DNA of 21,570 nucleotides from an uncultured Roseburia sp. (GCA_934309475.1 CAKRDK010000032.1:1-21570), one strand, 5' to 3'; shown: positions 5,600 to 13,646, counted from the first letter of the stretch. Notes: a model not told the origin generated them from the sequence alone. Translations and numbers: made by a program.

Positions 5600-7723
5600 C
5601 TATTTTTTTCTGCGTCGTGCCCAGATTACAATACCAAGTACAATCATAAGTACCGGAATCACGATAATAGCTGACAAACCAAGTCCGACTGCAGCTGCCG
5701 TTGTAACAGTAATTGTGCTGAGACTATAGTCTTTTGCTGCGATTACGCTTGTACTTAACTGTGAATCTCCAATTAAAGTTGAAAGAATATCTTTAAACAT
5801 AGAAGCATTGTTTCCGGAAACAATCTCGTCTGCGCTGTCGTTAAGCAGCTGGAGTGAGCCAACTACAACTAAATTCGTAGTATTATCATCATCCACCGTC
5901 TGCTCTACTGCAACTGCAAGATTAAATGGTCCATTGATGTCTCCGTCCTCATACTCATATGTCGTAAAGTTCTCTAAATCTACTTTTGAAATCGCATCAT
6001 CTGTTGTGGTAAGAAGTGCCTGATACGTTGTATCATCCGTATCATCACCGTAAGTAAGTCCTACACTGTAAGGTGCGAAAATATAGCTGTTTGAAACAGA
6101 AGATGTATAATCGGTAGATGCTACCTCCGGCAACAGGTAATATGGAATTCCCTGATAATAATAGCTTGAATTCTGCTCCATAACGACACCCTGTACCTGC
6201 GATACGCCGTACGCACTCAGAATCGAGTTAAAGTTCTCTAAATCCTGATACTGGAAATTGCATACCAAAATCGCTTTTCCACCTGCCTGCAGGTAATCAA
6301 GAACTTTCTGTGTGTCATCTGCTGACAAATCAGATGTCGGTGCATTGATGATAATGGCTGCCGCATCATCCGGAATTGCATCCTCTTTCAAAAGTGTCAG
6401 GTCAGAAAGCGTGATATTTGCTTTTTCCACTACCTCTGAGAATCCACCGGAAAGTGATGTCTCTCCATGTCCCTGAATCTCATAGATGACCGGAAGTTCA
6501 TCGGAATCCATGGTGACATACTGAATGGCACTCGTAAGCTGTCCCTCTGCATCATAGCCATCCACGGACTGTGAATATGTTGTGTAATCGTAAGAATACT
6601 CATAAATGTCACTGTAATCAACGACTCTCGAACGCTCCTCACTTACCACAATCAAACTGTTTGAGGTCGGTGAACTATCTGTGTACTGCTGATAAAAAGT
6701 CGGGTACTTGGAAGGATTTTTATAAACAACCTTGATATGGTCGGATAATCCCTCGTAACGCTCTAACGTCTCACCTAATGTCGTATCTGCAGAACTCTCT
6801 GACGCAAGTACATAGATGGTGACATCCGTATCTAAGTTTTTCAAATATTCCTTTGTATCGTCTGTCAGCGAATACATCTTTGTCGAAGTTGCATCGATAG
6901 ATGTAATCGTTGCCGGTAGCTCCTGTACCGCAAGATTTAAAATAACGGCAACGGCGATGGCTGCTGCCACAAATCCCGTGTGGAATGCTCCAAGCGAAAT
7001 TTTTTTCGTGTTAGAACTCCAACGGCGTTTCTGGATGGACTGTCCTGTCAGGAAAAGGAACAGACAGATAATTGTTAAAAAGTAAACAAATCCCGTCAAA
7101 TCAAAACATCCGTTCATGAAGGTCTCTAACGGTGTATAAATATCATAGCATCCTAAAATTTTGGTCAAAAGATTGCCGGATGATGAAATCAGTCCCGTAA
7201 TGTTAGACATCATATATCCTAAAAACAGTGCCGCAAACGATAACACTGCCGCAATGACCTGGCTTTCCGTGATGGAAGAAATAAACATTCCGATTGCGAT
7301 ACATGCCGCTCCATACAGGAAAAATCCGATAACTGCCACATAACTTTCCGCAAGCGGAATGGTTCCAAAGATGGATAAAATAAGTGGCGTCACCGCTACT
7401 ACCAGCATATCAATCGCAAACACTGCCACCATGGCAAGGTATTTGCCAACGACAACTTTTCCAACCGAAATCGGTGCCGTTAAAATCAACTGATCTGTCT
7501 TGCTCTTTTTCTCCTCTGCAAGGCTTCGCATCGCAAGAATCGGGACTGCAATCAGCATGATAAATGCAATTGCCGACAGCGAGTATGATATATAAGGATA
7601 ACCGCTCCTTAAGTTATATACAAAAAAGTATAATCCATACAGTGCCATGATGGCTGCTAAAAATACCCAGCCAATGACAGACTGAAAATATGCTTTGAAC
7701 TCTCTTTTAAATATCGCCCACAT
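5600..7723 (-). CDS. Fused ABC-2 permease and GldG-like extracytoplasmic subunit
   Basis: A 707-residue fusion. Residues 1 to about 235 are an ABC-2 permease of the GldF type, with MWAIFKREFKAYFQS at the start, the LAEEKKSKTDQLILTAPIS cytoplasmic loop typical of the family and about six membrane segments. A further membrane segment near 248-268 leads into a large outside domain (about 275-670) of the GldG / ABC_transp_aux type, with DDTKEYLKNLDTDVTIYVL, VIYEIQGHGE, LLKEDAIPDDAAAIIINAP and LVVVGS. A C-terminal membrane segment ends ARRRKK. In Bacteroidetes GldF and GldG are separate and linked to gliding; here they are one chain in a probable non-glider. The ATG at 7723 overlaps the ATPase stop by 17 bases and follows AAGGAGACAAGAAAC. 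Substrate unknown. Confidence 0.9.
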   Translation of the reverse strand: MWAIFKREFKAYFQSVIGWVFLAAIMALYGLYFFVYNLRSGYPYISYSLSAIAFIMLIAVPILAMRSLAEEKKSKTDQLILTAPISVGKVVVGKYLAMVAVFAIDMLVVAVTPLILSIFGTIPLAESYVAVIGFFLYGAACIAIGMFISSITESQVIAAVLSFAALFLGYMMSNITGLISSSGNLLTKILGCYDIYTPLETFMNGCFDLTGFVYFLTIICLFLFLTGQSIQKRRWSSNTKKISLGAFHTGFVAAAIAVAVILNLAVQELPATITSIDATSTKMYSLTDDTKEYLKNLDTDVTIYVLASESSADTTLGETLERYEGLSDHIKVVYKNPSKYPTFYQQYTDSSPTSNSLIVVSEERSRVVDYSDIYEYSYDYTTYSQSVDGYDAEGQLTSAIQYVTMDSDELPVIYEIQGHGETSLSGGFSEVVEKANITLSDLTLLKEDAIPDDAAAIIINAPTSDLSADDTQKVLDYLQAGGKAILVCNFQYQDLENFNSILSAYGVSQVQGVVMEQNSSYYYQGIPYYLLPEVASTDYTSSVSNSYIFAPYSVGLTYGDDTDDTTYQALLTTTDDAISKVDLENFTTYEYEDGDINGPFNLAVAVEQTVDDDNTTNLVVVGSLQLLNDSADEIVSGNNASMFKDILSTLIGDSQLSTSVIAAKDYSLSTITVTTAAAVGLGLSAIIVIPVLMIVLGIVIWARRRKK

Positions 7724-8669
7724 GTTTCTTGTCTCCTTCCTTTGTTGTCAATTCCAGGAAGACATCTTCTAAGGATTTTGTCACTGTCTGCATCTCCAAA
7801 ATTGAAAAATGGTTGTTGACACAGGCATGGAAGACACGTTCCCTGATATCTGCTTCTTTTTTTGCAATTATATTTATCTTTGTGGTCCCATCTTCTTCCG
7901 GCTGTAAAAGTTCACACTTCTCAACCTCTGCAATCTGAAGCATGATGCGCTGTACTTCCTCCGGCTCACCCTTGACAACAAGCTGTACTTCCTGCGCGCC
8001 TGCCATCAGTTTTACTAAGTTCTCGGTGGAATCGCTTGCCACTAATTTTCCTTTTGAGATAATGAAAACATGGTCGCAGACCGCACTGATTTCCGTCAGG
8101 ATGTGGGAGCTTAAAATTACAGTATGTTTTTTTCCTAATTCCTGAATCAGTTCCCTGATTTCAATAATCTGTTTCGGGTCAAGTCCAACGGTCGGCTCAT
8201 CTAAAATAATAACCTCCGGGTAGCCTAACACTGCCTGTGCAAATCCGACACGCTGACGGTATCCTTTTGAGAGATTTCGAATCAGACGGTGTGAAACATC
8301 CGAAATCTTAGTCAACTCCATCGCTTCGTCCACATACTTTGCACGGACACTCTTTTCTAACTTTTTCAGTTCAGCCACAAAATCAAGATATTCTTTTACT
8401 GTCATATCCATGTAAAGCGGTGGAAGTTCCGGCAGATAGCCCACACATTTCTTCGCTTCCTCCGGCTGTGCAAAAATGTCAAATCCATTGATTTTTACAG
8501 TTCCGCTCGTTGCGCCAAGATACCCCGTTATAATATTCATAGTGGTTGATTTTCCGGCACCGTTTGGTCCCAGAAAGCCATAAATTTTTCCAGGCTCCAC
8601 AGTGAGTGATAAATCATCCACTGCCACATGATTGCCATATTTTTTTACCAAATGGTCAATTTCAATCAC
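7707..8669 (-). CDS. ABC transporter ATPase of the Gld-like exporter
   Basis: A 320-residue nucleotide-binding subunit that energises the permease encoded next. I choose the GTG at 8669 (protein IEIDHLVKKYGNHVAVDDLSL) because AAGGAGG lies eight bases upstream; ATG at 8696 would add nine residues and overlaps a leader hairpin. Walker A GPNGAGKST is at about residues 34-42, the Q-loop lies in GYLPELPPLYMDMT, the signature is NLSKGYRQRVG, Walker B VIILDEPTVGLD and the H-switch ILSSHI. A C-terminal extension of about 90 residues follows, usual for GldA/NatA-like exporter ATPases. It is first in a three-gene operon and its end overlaps the permease start by 17 bases. All catalytic motifs are intact. 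Confidence 0.92.
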   Translation of the reverse strand: MIEIDHLVKKYGNHVAVDDLSLTVEPGKIYGFLGPNGAGKSTTMNIITGYLGATSGTVKINGFDIFAQPEEAKKCVGYLPELPPLYMDMTVKEYLDFVAELKKLEKSVRAKYVDEAMELTKISDVSHRLIRNLSKGYRQRVGFAQAVLGYPEVIILDEPTVGLDPKQIIEIRELIQELGKKHTVILSSHILTEISAVCDHVFIISKGKLVASDSTENLVKLMAGAQEVQLVVKGEPEEVQRIMLQIAEVEKCELLQPEEDGTTKINIIAKKEADIRERVFHACVNNHFSILEMQTVTKSLEDVFLELTTKEGDKKHVGDI

Positions 8670-8683
8670 GATCAAGTCCTCCT
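8667..8683 (-). promoter_or_regulatory. Ribosome binding site and GTG start of the Gld-like ATPase
   Basis: AGGAGG at 8678-8683 on the minus strand stands eight bases before GTG at 8667-8669. This decides the start against the ATG at 8696, which lacks a comparable site and sits beside a GCGCAG/CTGCGC stem. Confidence 0.65.
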
Positions 8684-8697
8684 TCTTTCTTTTCATC

Positions 8698-8768
8698 GCG
8701 CAGCTTCTGCGCCCCTTAGATTTGTGCAGCGGCACAAACCCCGTGTGTGAAACATTTCCTTTTCACAC
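8698..8768 (-). ncRNA. Structured 5' leader with three consecutive hairpins
   Basis: Three perfect stems follow one another upstream of the ATPase ribosome binding site: GCGCAG/CTGCGC (8698-8712, three-base loop), TTTGTGC/GCACAAA (8721-8738, four-base loop) and GTGTGAAA/TTTCACAC (8743-8768, ten-base loop). I recognise no known riboswitch class. It may stabilise the operon mRNA or act as a regulatory leader. Confidence 0.5.
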
Positions 8769-8861
8769 TACCGTCACTCTCACTACTATATGAAATAATT
8801 GTGTTAAAAAATCGTTGAAATTGTGATAAATTTGTGAACTGTTTTTCTTCCCACAACACAA

Positions 8862-8895
8862 AAGAGCACATCTACCAAATGGCAAATGTGCTCTT
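8862..8895 (-). terminator. Terminator after hypA
   Basis: AAGAGCACAT (8862-8871) and ATGTGCTCTT (8886-8895) form a perfect 10-bp stem with a 14-base loop, followed on the minus strand by a T-rich TTTGTGTTG. It starts seven bases after the hypA stop. Confidence 0.88.
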
Positions 8896-8901
8896 CACCT
8901 G

Positions 8902-9246
8902 TTAACAGGCCTCTATTTCCTTAATGTTACATTCATTTCCCGCCACAAGATATGTCTCATAGCTCTTACAATGCGGACACTGTTTTCCGAACTGTACCGT
9001 CGGATAAGTCTCCTTACATTCCTCGCAGAAGGTAACGGCAGGAAGCATCTCGATTATCATCTTAGAATCCGCAAGAATTGGACTCTTTTTCCGGTAATAT
9101 TCCCAGCAGTCTGTCAGATATTCCGGCACCACACCGCTTACCTCACCAATCTCTAAGGTAACCGAAGCAATTTTCTCCAATTTATTCTCTTCCGCAATCC
9201 CTTCTAGTGTCTTTGACACATGGACAATAATTCCTAATTCATGCAT
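8902..9246 (-). CDS. hypA: Nickel metallochaperone HypA
   Basis: Delivers nickel, together with HypB, to a nickel enzyme (NiFe hydrogenase in most species, urease in some). The 114 residues begin MHEL, whose His2 and N-terminus form the nickel site. A four-cysteine zinc site is made by C74, C77, C90 and C93 (CEEC and CPHC). The length is normal. EIGEVSGVVPEYL is the conserved mid-protein segment. The ATG at 9246 follows AAGGATAAAAGCA. It is the last gene of the hypB - flavoprotein - hypA operon, 17 bases after the flavoprotein stop, with a terminator right behind. No HypC, D, E or F and no hydrogenase subunit is present in the window, so the target enzyme is not evident. Confidence 0.95.
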   Translation of the reverse strand: MHELGIIVHVSKTLEGIAEENKLEKIASVTLEIGEVSGVVPEYLTDCWEYYRKKSPILADSKMIIEMLPAVTFCEECKETYPTVQFGKQCPHCKSYETYLVAGNECNIKEIEAC

Positions 9247-9263
9247 TGCTTTTATCCTTTTTC

Positions 9264-11990
9264 TTAATTATCCTGTTTACTGAATCTGATTTTGATTGCA
9301 CGTTTTGCTGCGTATGGTGCAATGGCTTTTAACTTATCTTCTGATTTCCACATACGGCTTGCCTTTGGCAAATCACGTGATAAGTGGATTGCATCAAACT
9401 CACATTTTGTCGTACAAAGTCCACATCCGATACATTTATTCTCATCGACAACAGATGCACCACATCCAAGACAACGAGCAGCTTCTGTCTTAACCTGCTC
9501 CTCTGTAAAGGTGCTTCTTAAGTCACGGAAGGTCTCCTGGGATACGCCTGCTTTCTTGCCCGGTACCTGACGCTGTGCGGTATCGTAAGTCTCTACGGAG
9601 ATGTTATTCTTGTCTAACTCTTTAAACTTACGGAGGTCACGTGCTAATGTCAGGCTGTGTCCTTCGTTTACGAAACGATGGATGGATACATATCCTTCTT
9701 TTCCGGCTGCGATTGCATCGATTGCAAATCTTGGTCCTGTGTAAGCATCACCGCCGACAAAAATGTCAGGTTCTGCTGTCTGATATGTAACAGGGTCTGC
9801 TACTGCAGTTCCGTTGCGGTTGAACTCAACCTTGGTACCTGCTAACAAGTCGCCCCACTGGATAGACTGACCGATGGATAATAAAACGTTTTCACATTCT
9901 ACTGTCACTAAATCATTTTCATCGTACTGTGGATTGAAGCGGCCGTCTGCATCTTTTACGGAGAGACATTTCTTGAATACAATTGCTTTTACTTTGCCAT
10001 TCTCTGTGATGATTTCCTTTGGTCCCCATCCGCAGTTTACTTTGATTCCTTCTTCTTCTGCCTCTTCTACCTCGTCATCTGCTGCCGGCATAATGTCGCG
10101 GGACTCTAAGCAGAACATGGATACTTCATTAGATCCGGAACGAAGTGCTGTACGTGCAACGTCTACTGCTACGTTACCGCCGCCAACTACAACTGTACGT
10201 CCACTGATTAAGTGTGCATCCTCTTTTGTATTTGCTTCTAATAAGAAATCAACACCTGTTACAACGCCTTCTGCATCTTCACCCGGAACACCTGTCTTAC
10301 GTCCGCCCTGTGCACCGATTGCAACGTAAAATGCCTTGTAACCCTGTTCACGAAGCTGTGGAATTGTAATATCTTTTCCAACTTCCACACCACATTTGAA
10401 TTCGATTCCCATTTCGCGAAGAACTTCGATTTCAGCTTCGATAACAGTCTTCTCTAAACGGAAAGAAGGAATACCGTTCATCAGCATACCGCCGGCACGC
10501 TGGTTCTTCTCAAATATCGTAACCTGATATCCCATTTTTCTTAAGTAGAATGCAGATGACATACCTGCAGGACCTGCACCGATAACGGCAACTTTAATAT
10601 CTACTTCTTTGCCGCGTCCAAGGTGATTCACCATCTCCGGAATATAACGTGTCTCGGCATTGATTTCTTTCTCAGCGATGAATTTCTTGATTTCATCGAT
10701 GGCAACTGCCTTATCGATTGTTCCACGGGTACATGCATCCTCACAGCGGCGGTTACAAATTGCACCACAAACTGCCGGGAATGGATTTTCTGTCTTGATT
10801 AATTTTAAGGCATCCATGTACCTGCCTTCTGCTGCCATCTTGATGTATCCCTGTACCGGAAGATGTGCAGGACAAGCTGTCTTACATGGTGCTGTACCTG
10901 TCTCGTATACGTTTGATTTATTGTTGTCACGATAATCTGGGTCCCAGTCTGCTTTGCTCCATTTGTTGGTATCCGGAAGTTTATGTTTCGGATATTGAAT
11001 CTCGCTTCCGTCTTTTGCGCATAATTTCTGACCAAGCTTTGCAGCACCTGCCGGGCACACTTCCACACATTTACCACAGGCAACACATTTTGATTTTTCA
11101 ACGTGTGCACGATATGCGGAACGTGACATATTTGGTGTATTAAATAACTGGGAAGTACGAAGTGCATTACATACGCCGACTGCACAGTTACAGATTGCAA
11201 AAATCTTGTCCTCTCCATCGATGTTTGTAATCTGATGTACATAGCCCATCTCTTCTGCACGCTCGATGATTTCCAATGCTTCTTCTTTGTCGATGTAACG
11301 TCCTCTGTTTGTCTGTACAAGGTAATCTGCCATATCGCCAACTCCGATACACCATTCACCTTCTACATCACCGGTACCTTCCCCGCGGACTCTCTGCTGA
11401 ATACGGCAGGAACACTGTCCTACTGCATATTTTCCTTCGTATTTTTCCATCCAGTGAGAGATATGCTCTACGCTTGCAGATTCCTGCTCAGCCGGAATAG
11501 CCTTTTCTACCGGGATAACATGCATACCGATTCCGGCGCCGCCTAACGGAACCATCGGTGTTACTTTCTCAAGCGGAAGTCTTGCCATCTGCTCGAAGAA
11601 GTCAGCGATTTCTGTGTGCTCCTCTACCTGCTCTTTGTTCATTACCATGAACTCTGCACATCCCGGTACGAACATCGGAAGAACATACTGTTTCTCATGC
11701 TTTGCATTCTCCCAGTTGTATTCGATAATACCGATGACAGCCATCTCCTGAAGAATCTTCTCTAACTCTTCTTTGCTGTGCTGCGGATTCTTCTTCGCAA
11801 GCTGCTCTAAAGTCTCCGGTTTACGGACATCCATGGTAAGTGCAATAGTTGCCATCTCATCTGTCACAACGCTTGCAAGACCAAAATATTCCGGATCATC
11901 TGCTGTCAGCTGCTTCTTTCCTAATTTATAAGGAATACGGTCTGTAATCTTTTTCCCTAATTTTAAAATCAATTCTCTTTCTTCTGCCAT
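9264..11990 (-). CDS. Large iron-sulfur flavoprotein, GltD-like NAD(P)H oxidoreductase with two ferredoxin modules
   Basis: A 908-residue cytoplasmic electron-transfer protein. Residues 1-290 are a cysteine-bearing N-terminal domain (C193 and C195 in QCSCR, C214, C267, C269, C274). A ferredoxin cluster follows (C302, C305, C308, C312). Then comes a glutamate synthase small-subunit-like region with N-terminal cluster cysteines C369, C373, C408, C412, C416 and C420, the FAD motif GAGPAG at 471-476, the second dinucleotide motif GGGNVAVD at 603-610 and GGDAYTGPRFAIDAIAAG. A C-terminal double-cluster module has C840, C843, C853, C856, C859 and C863. It probably moves electrons between NAD(P)H and ferredoxin-like carriers or an unknown partner. 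Flanked by hypB and hypA in one operon. The ATG at 11990 follows GAGGTACAAAA. It is not a glutamate synthase small subunit proper, being about twice that length. Confidence 0.88.
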   Translation of the reverse strand: MAEERELILKLGKKITDRIPYKLGKKQLTADDPEYFGLASVVTDEMATIALTMDVRKPETLEQLAKKNPQHSKEELEKILQEMAVIGIIEYNWENAKHEKQYVLPMFVPGCAEFMVMNKEQVEEHTEIADFFEQMARLPLEKVTPMVPLGGAGIGMHVIPVEKAIPAEQESASVEHISHWMEKYEGKYAVGQCSCRIQQRVRGEGTGDVEGEWCIGVGDMADYLVQTNRGRYIDKEEALEIIERAEEMGYVHQITNIDGEDKIFAICNCAVGVCNALRTSQLFNTPNMSRSAYRAHVEKSKCVACGKCVEVCPAGAAKLGQKLCAKDGSEIQYPKHKLPDTNKWSKADWDPDYRDNNKSNVYETGTAPCKTACPAHLPVQGYIKMAAEGRYMDALKLIKTENPFPAVCGAICNRRCEDACTRGTIDKAVAIDEIKKFIAEKEINAETRYIPEMVNHLGRGKEVDIKVAVIGAGPAGMSSAFYLRKMGYQVTIFEKNQRAGGMLMNGIPSFRLEKTVIEAEIEVLREMGIEFKCGVEVGKDITIPQLREQGYKAFYVAIGAQGGRKTGVPGEDAEGVVTGVDFLLEANTKEDAHLISGRTVVVGGGNVAVDVARTALRSGSNEVSMFCLESRDIMPAADDEVEEAEEEGIKVNCGWGPKEIITENGKVKAIVFKKCLSVKDADGRFNPQYDENDLVTVECENVLLSIGQSIQWGDLLAGTKVEFNRNGTAVADPVTYQTAEPDIFVGGDAYTGPRFAIDAIAAGKEGYVSIHRFVNEGHSLTLARDLRKFKELDKNNISVETYDTAQRQVPGKKAGVSQETFRDLRSTFTEEQVKTEAARCLGCGASVVDENKCIGCGLCTTKCEFDAIHLSRDLPKASRMWKSEDKLKAIAPYAAKRAIKIRFSKQDN

Positions 11991-12064
11991 TTTTGTACCT
12001 CACTAACTATTTATTCTTCCACATTTGTATCATTCCTAATTTATTGCATCATGCCTTCCCACTC

Positions 12065-12733
12065 TTAGGCATTCCACTCTTTTACCTCTTTGCGAAGCCA
12101 GTGAAACCACTCTTCCATTCCTTCCCCTGTACGGGATGAAATCGGGATAATCTGAATGTTTGGATTCAGCTTCTTCACACGCTCCTTACATGCCTCCAAA
12201 TCGAAGTCAAAGTATGGTAACACATCAATTTTATTGATTAAAAGCACATCGCAGATGGAAAACATTAACGGATATTTCAATGGTTTGTCGTCGCCTTCCG
12301 GAACACTTAAAATCATTGCATTCTTCACTGCACCCGTATCAAACTCAGCAGGGCATACCAGATTCCCCACATTTTCCAAAATAGCCAAATCCACATCTGC
12401 TGTCTCTAAGCTCTCGATTCCCTGTCTTGTCATGTCTGCGTCTAAGTGACACATACCGCCCGTATGAATCTGAATTGCTTTCGCTCCGGTTGCAGCAATG
12501 GTATCTGCATCCACATCGGAGTCAATATCTGCCTCCATAACACCGATTCGCATCTCATCTTTCAATGCTCCGATGGTACGCACCAATGTCGTTGTCTTAC
12601 CGGAACCCGGAGATGACATTAAATTCAAAAGAAATGTCTTCTCTTCTTTCAGTTCACTTCGAAGCACATCTGCTTCTCTGTCATTGTCCTCAAGAATATT
12701 CTTCTTGATTTCAATTACTTTAAATTCACTCAT
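12065..12733 (-). CDS. hypB: Nickel-inserting GTPase HypB
   Basis: GTPase that, with HypA, loads nickel into a target enzyme. The 222 residues hold the P-loop SPGSGKTT (41-48), EADIDSD, the metal-site residues C95-H96 (GGMCHLDADM) and C127 (NLVCPAEFDTG), and the G4 motif NKID. The N-terminal CXXCGC nickel motif and the His-rich stretch found in some HypBs are absent, so this is the short form. The ATG at 12733 follows AAAGGAG ten bases upstream. It is first in the operon, 74 bases before the flavoprotein. The promoter at 12828-12856 has symmetric elements around it, described separately. CooC/MinD-type relatives are excluded by the C95-H96/C127 pattern. Confidence 0.95.
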   Translation of the reverse strand: MSEFKVIEIKKNILEDNDREADVLRSELKEEKTFLLNLMSSPGSGKTTTLVRTIGALKDEMRIGVMEADIDSDVDADTIAATGAKAIQIHTGGMCHLDADMTRQGIESLETADVDLAILENVGNLVCPAEFDTGAVKNAMILSVPEGDDKPLKYPLMFSICDVLLINKIDVLPYFDFDLEACKERVKKLNPNIQIIPISSRTGEGMEEWFHWLRKEVKEWNA

Positions 12734-12802
12734 GAATTCGTTACTCCTTTCAAACTCTCCTATGAGCTAAATATCTGTCATGACCAAAAAAACCATGCAA
12801 AC

Positions 12803-12813
12803 TGGTCATACCT
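12803..12813. promoter_or_regulatory. Operator candidate 1 (TGGTCATACCT) in the hypB leader
   Basis: An imperfect palindrome of the type TGGT-N3-ACCA lies about 8-18 bases downstream of the predicted hypB transcription start, where a bound repressor would block transcription. On the minus strand it also starts an ATGACCA/TGGTCAT RNA stem (to about 12779). Confidence 0.5.
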
Positions 12814-12827
12814 CAGTCTTTGTTTAA

Positions 12828-12856
12828 ATTTTAACATACTTTATTGATAAAATCAA
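12828..12856 (-). promoter_or_regulatory. Promoter of the hypB operon
   Basis: TTGATT (12851-12856), a 17-base spacer and TAAAAT (12828-12833) on the minus strand. The leader to the ATG is about 90 bases. Confidence 0.68.
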
Positions 12857-12931
12857 TCCATAGTTTATACTGTTTTTACCTTTGTTTCAGCCATTTTCAT
12901 ATATTATTCATAATTTTTATCTCTTGTGGTC

Positions 12932-12946
12932 TGTGGTATGACCACA
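12932..12946. promoter_or_regulatory. Operator candidate 2 (TGTGGT-ATG-ACCACA) upstream of hypB
   Basis: A perfect six-base inverted repeat with a three-base spacer, about 75 bases upstream of the -35. Its core is the reverse complement of candidate 1, so the pair is probably bound by one dimeric regulator. A second GTGGTC half-site stands just beside it (12925-12931). Confidence 0.55.
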
Positions 12947-12982
12947 ACTTTTTCAAGTTCGTTACAGCAAACCCGCGCAATA

Positions 12983-13024
12983 AAAAAGAGTATCAAAAGT
13001 ACCAGGACTTCTAACACTCTTTTT
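12983..13024. terminator. Terminator after the purA-HAD operon
   Basis: AAAAAGAGT (12983-12991) and ACTCTTTTT (13016-13024) form the outer stem, with partial inner pairing. On the minus strand a T-run follows. It starts nine bases after the HAD hydrolase stop. Confidence 0.85.
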
Positions 13025-13032
13025 CAACTATC

Positions 13033-13638
13033 TTAAATTGTGACGCCAAGCCCGCGCAGTGCCTCCTTCGCCTCTTCCAAAGAAGTGAACTGCACCGTAT
13101 GTATTCCAAACCGCTCTGCCGCCTTTAAATTTTCTAACTTATCATCTAAAAAAACACATTCTTCCGGAATCAGCCGATAACGTTCCAGCAACGTCTCATA
13201 AATCTCAGGTTCCGGTTTGATAAATCCGACTGCGTAAGAGAAAACAACACCATCCATCTCTTTTTCAAACGATAACGCTTCTCTTGTACACGCATAAGTA
13301 TAGCGCGCATAATTTGATAAAATGTAGGTATGATATCCTTCCCTGCGCAATCCTTTCACCAAATCCATCGAATAATCATATTGCCAGATTGGAAGTCCTA
13401 TGTTCGCCCAAAACAGGCGGATTTCTTTTTCATACACCGGTGCCTTCGCAATAAAATGCGCTAACTGCTCTTCATCGGTAAGACTGCTTCTGTCGTACTC
13501 ATTCCAGTCATCTGAGCGCACGGTGGCATCCGCCACCGCCTCAAATGTCTCACCTTCAAACCCTAACGTATGAAAAGCCTTTTCCCAGTCAAACTCAACC
13601 AGGACCTTTCCGACATCAAAAATAATATTTTTTATCAT
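13033..13638 (-). CDS. HAD-IA family phosphatase-like hydrolase
   Basis: A 201-residue haloacid dehalogenase-superfamily protein of the YihX-like type. Motif I is IIFDVGKVLVEF, with the nucleophile D8; the second acid is replaced by G10, as in the FDLGN variant. Motif II is ILSNY (S108), motif III is the lysine in GFIKPEPEIY (K141) and motif IV is FLDDKLEN (D165, D166). These relatives mostly dephosphorylate sugar phosphates or nucleotides, but the substrate cannot be read and some with motif I changes are weak enzymes. The ATG at 13638 stands eight bases after the purA stop, with a poor ribosome binding site (AGCGGATT), so translation is probably coupled to purA. A role in nucleotide metabolism is suggested by position only. 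Confidence 0.87.
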   Translation of the reverse strand: MIKNIIFDVGKVLVEFDWEKAFHTLGFEGETFEAVADATVRSDDWNEYDRSSLTDEEQLAHFIAKAPVYEKEIRLFWANIGLPIWQYDYSMDLVKGLRREGYHTYILSNYARYTYACTREALSFEKEMDGVVFSYAVGFIKPEPEIYETLLERYRLIPEECVFLDDKLENLKAAERFGIHTVQFTSLEEAKEALRGLGVTI

Positions 13639-13646
13639 AATCCGCT

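Noticed and set aside
8785..8819. Promoter for the Gld-like operon around TATAGT (8785-8790)
   Set aside because: No acceptable -35 at 16-18 bases; left uncalled.
9874..10329. 151-codon plus-strand frame opposite the flavoprotein
   Set aside because: Ser/Thr/Pro-rich translation typical of an antisense shadow, no start signal.
10805..11359. 184-codon minus-strand frame inside the flavoprotein gene
   Set aside because: It overlaps a well-supported 908-residue protein with clear motifs, and its own translation shows no family motif or start signal.
12779..12830. NikR box or NiCo riboswitch in the hypB leader
   Set aside because: GTATGA and TCAT half-sites are present but not with the 16-base spacing of NikR, and the conserved NiCo riboswitch sequence is not seen. 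Kept only as an unassigned operator.
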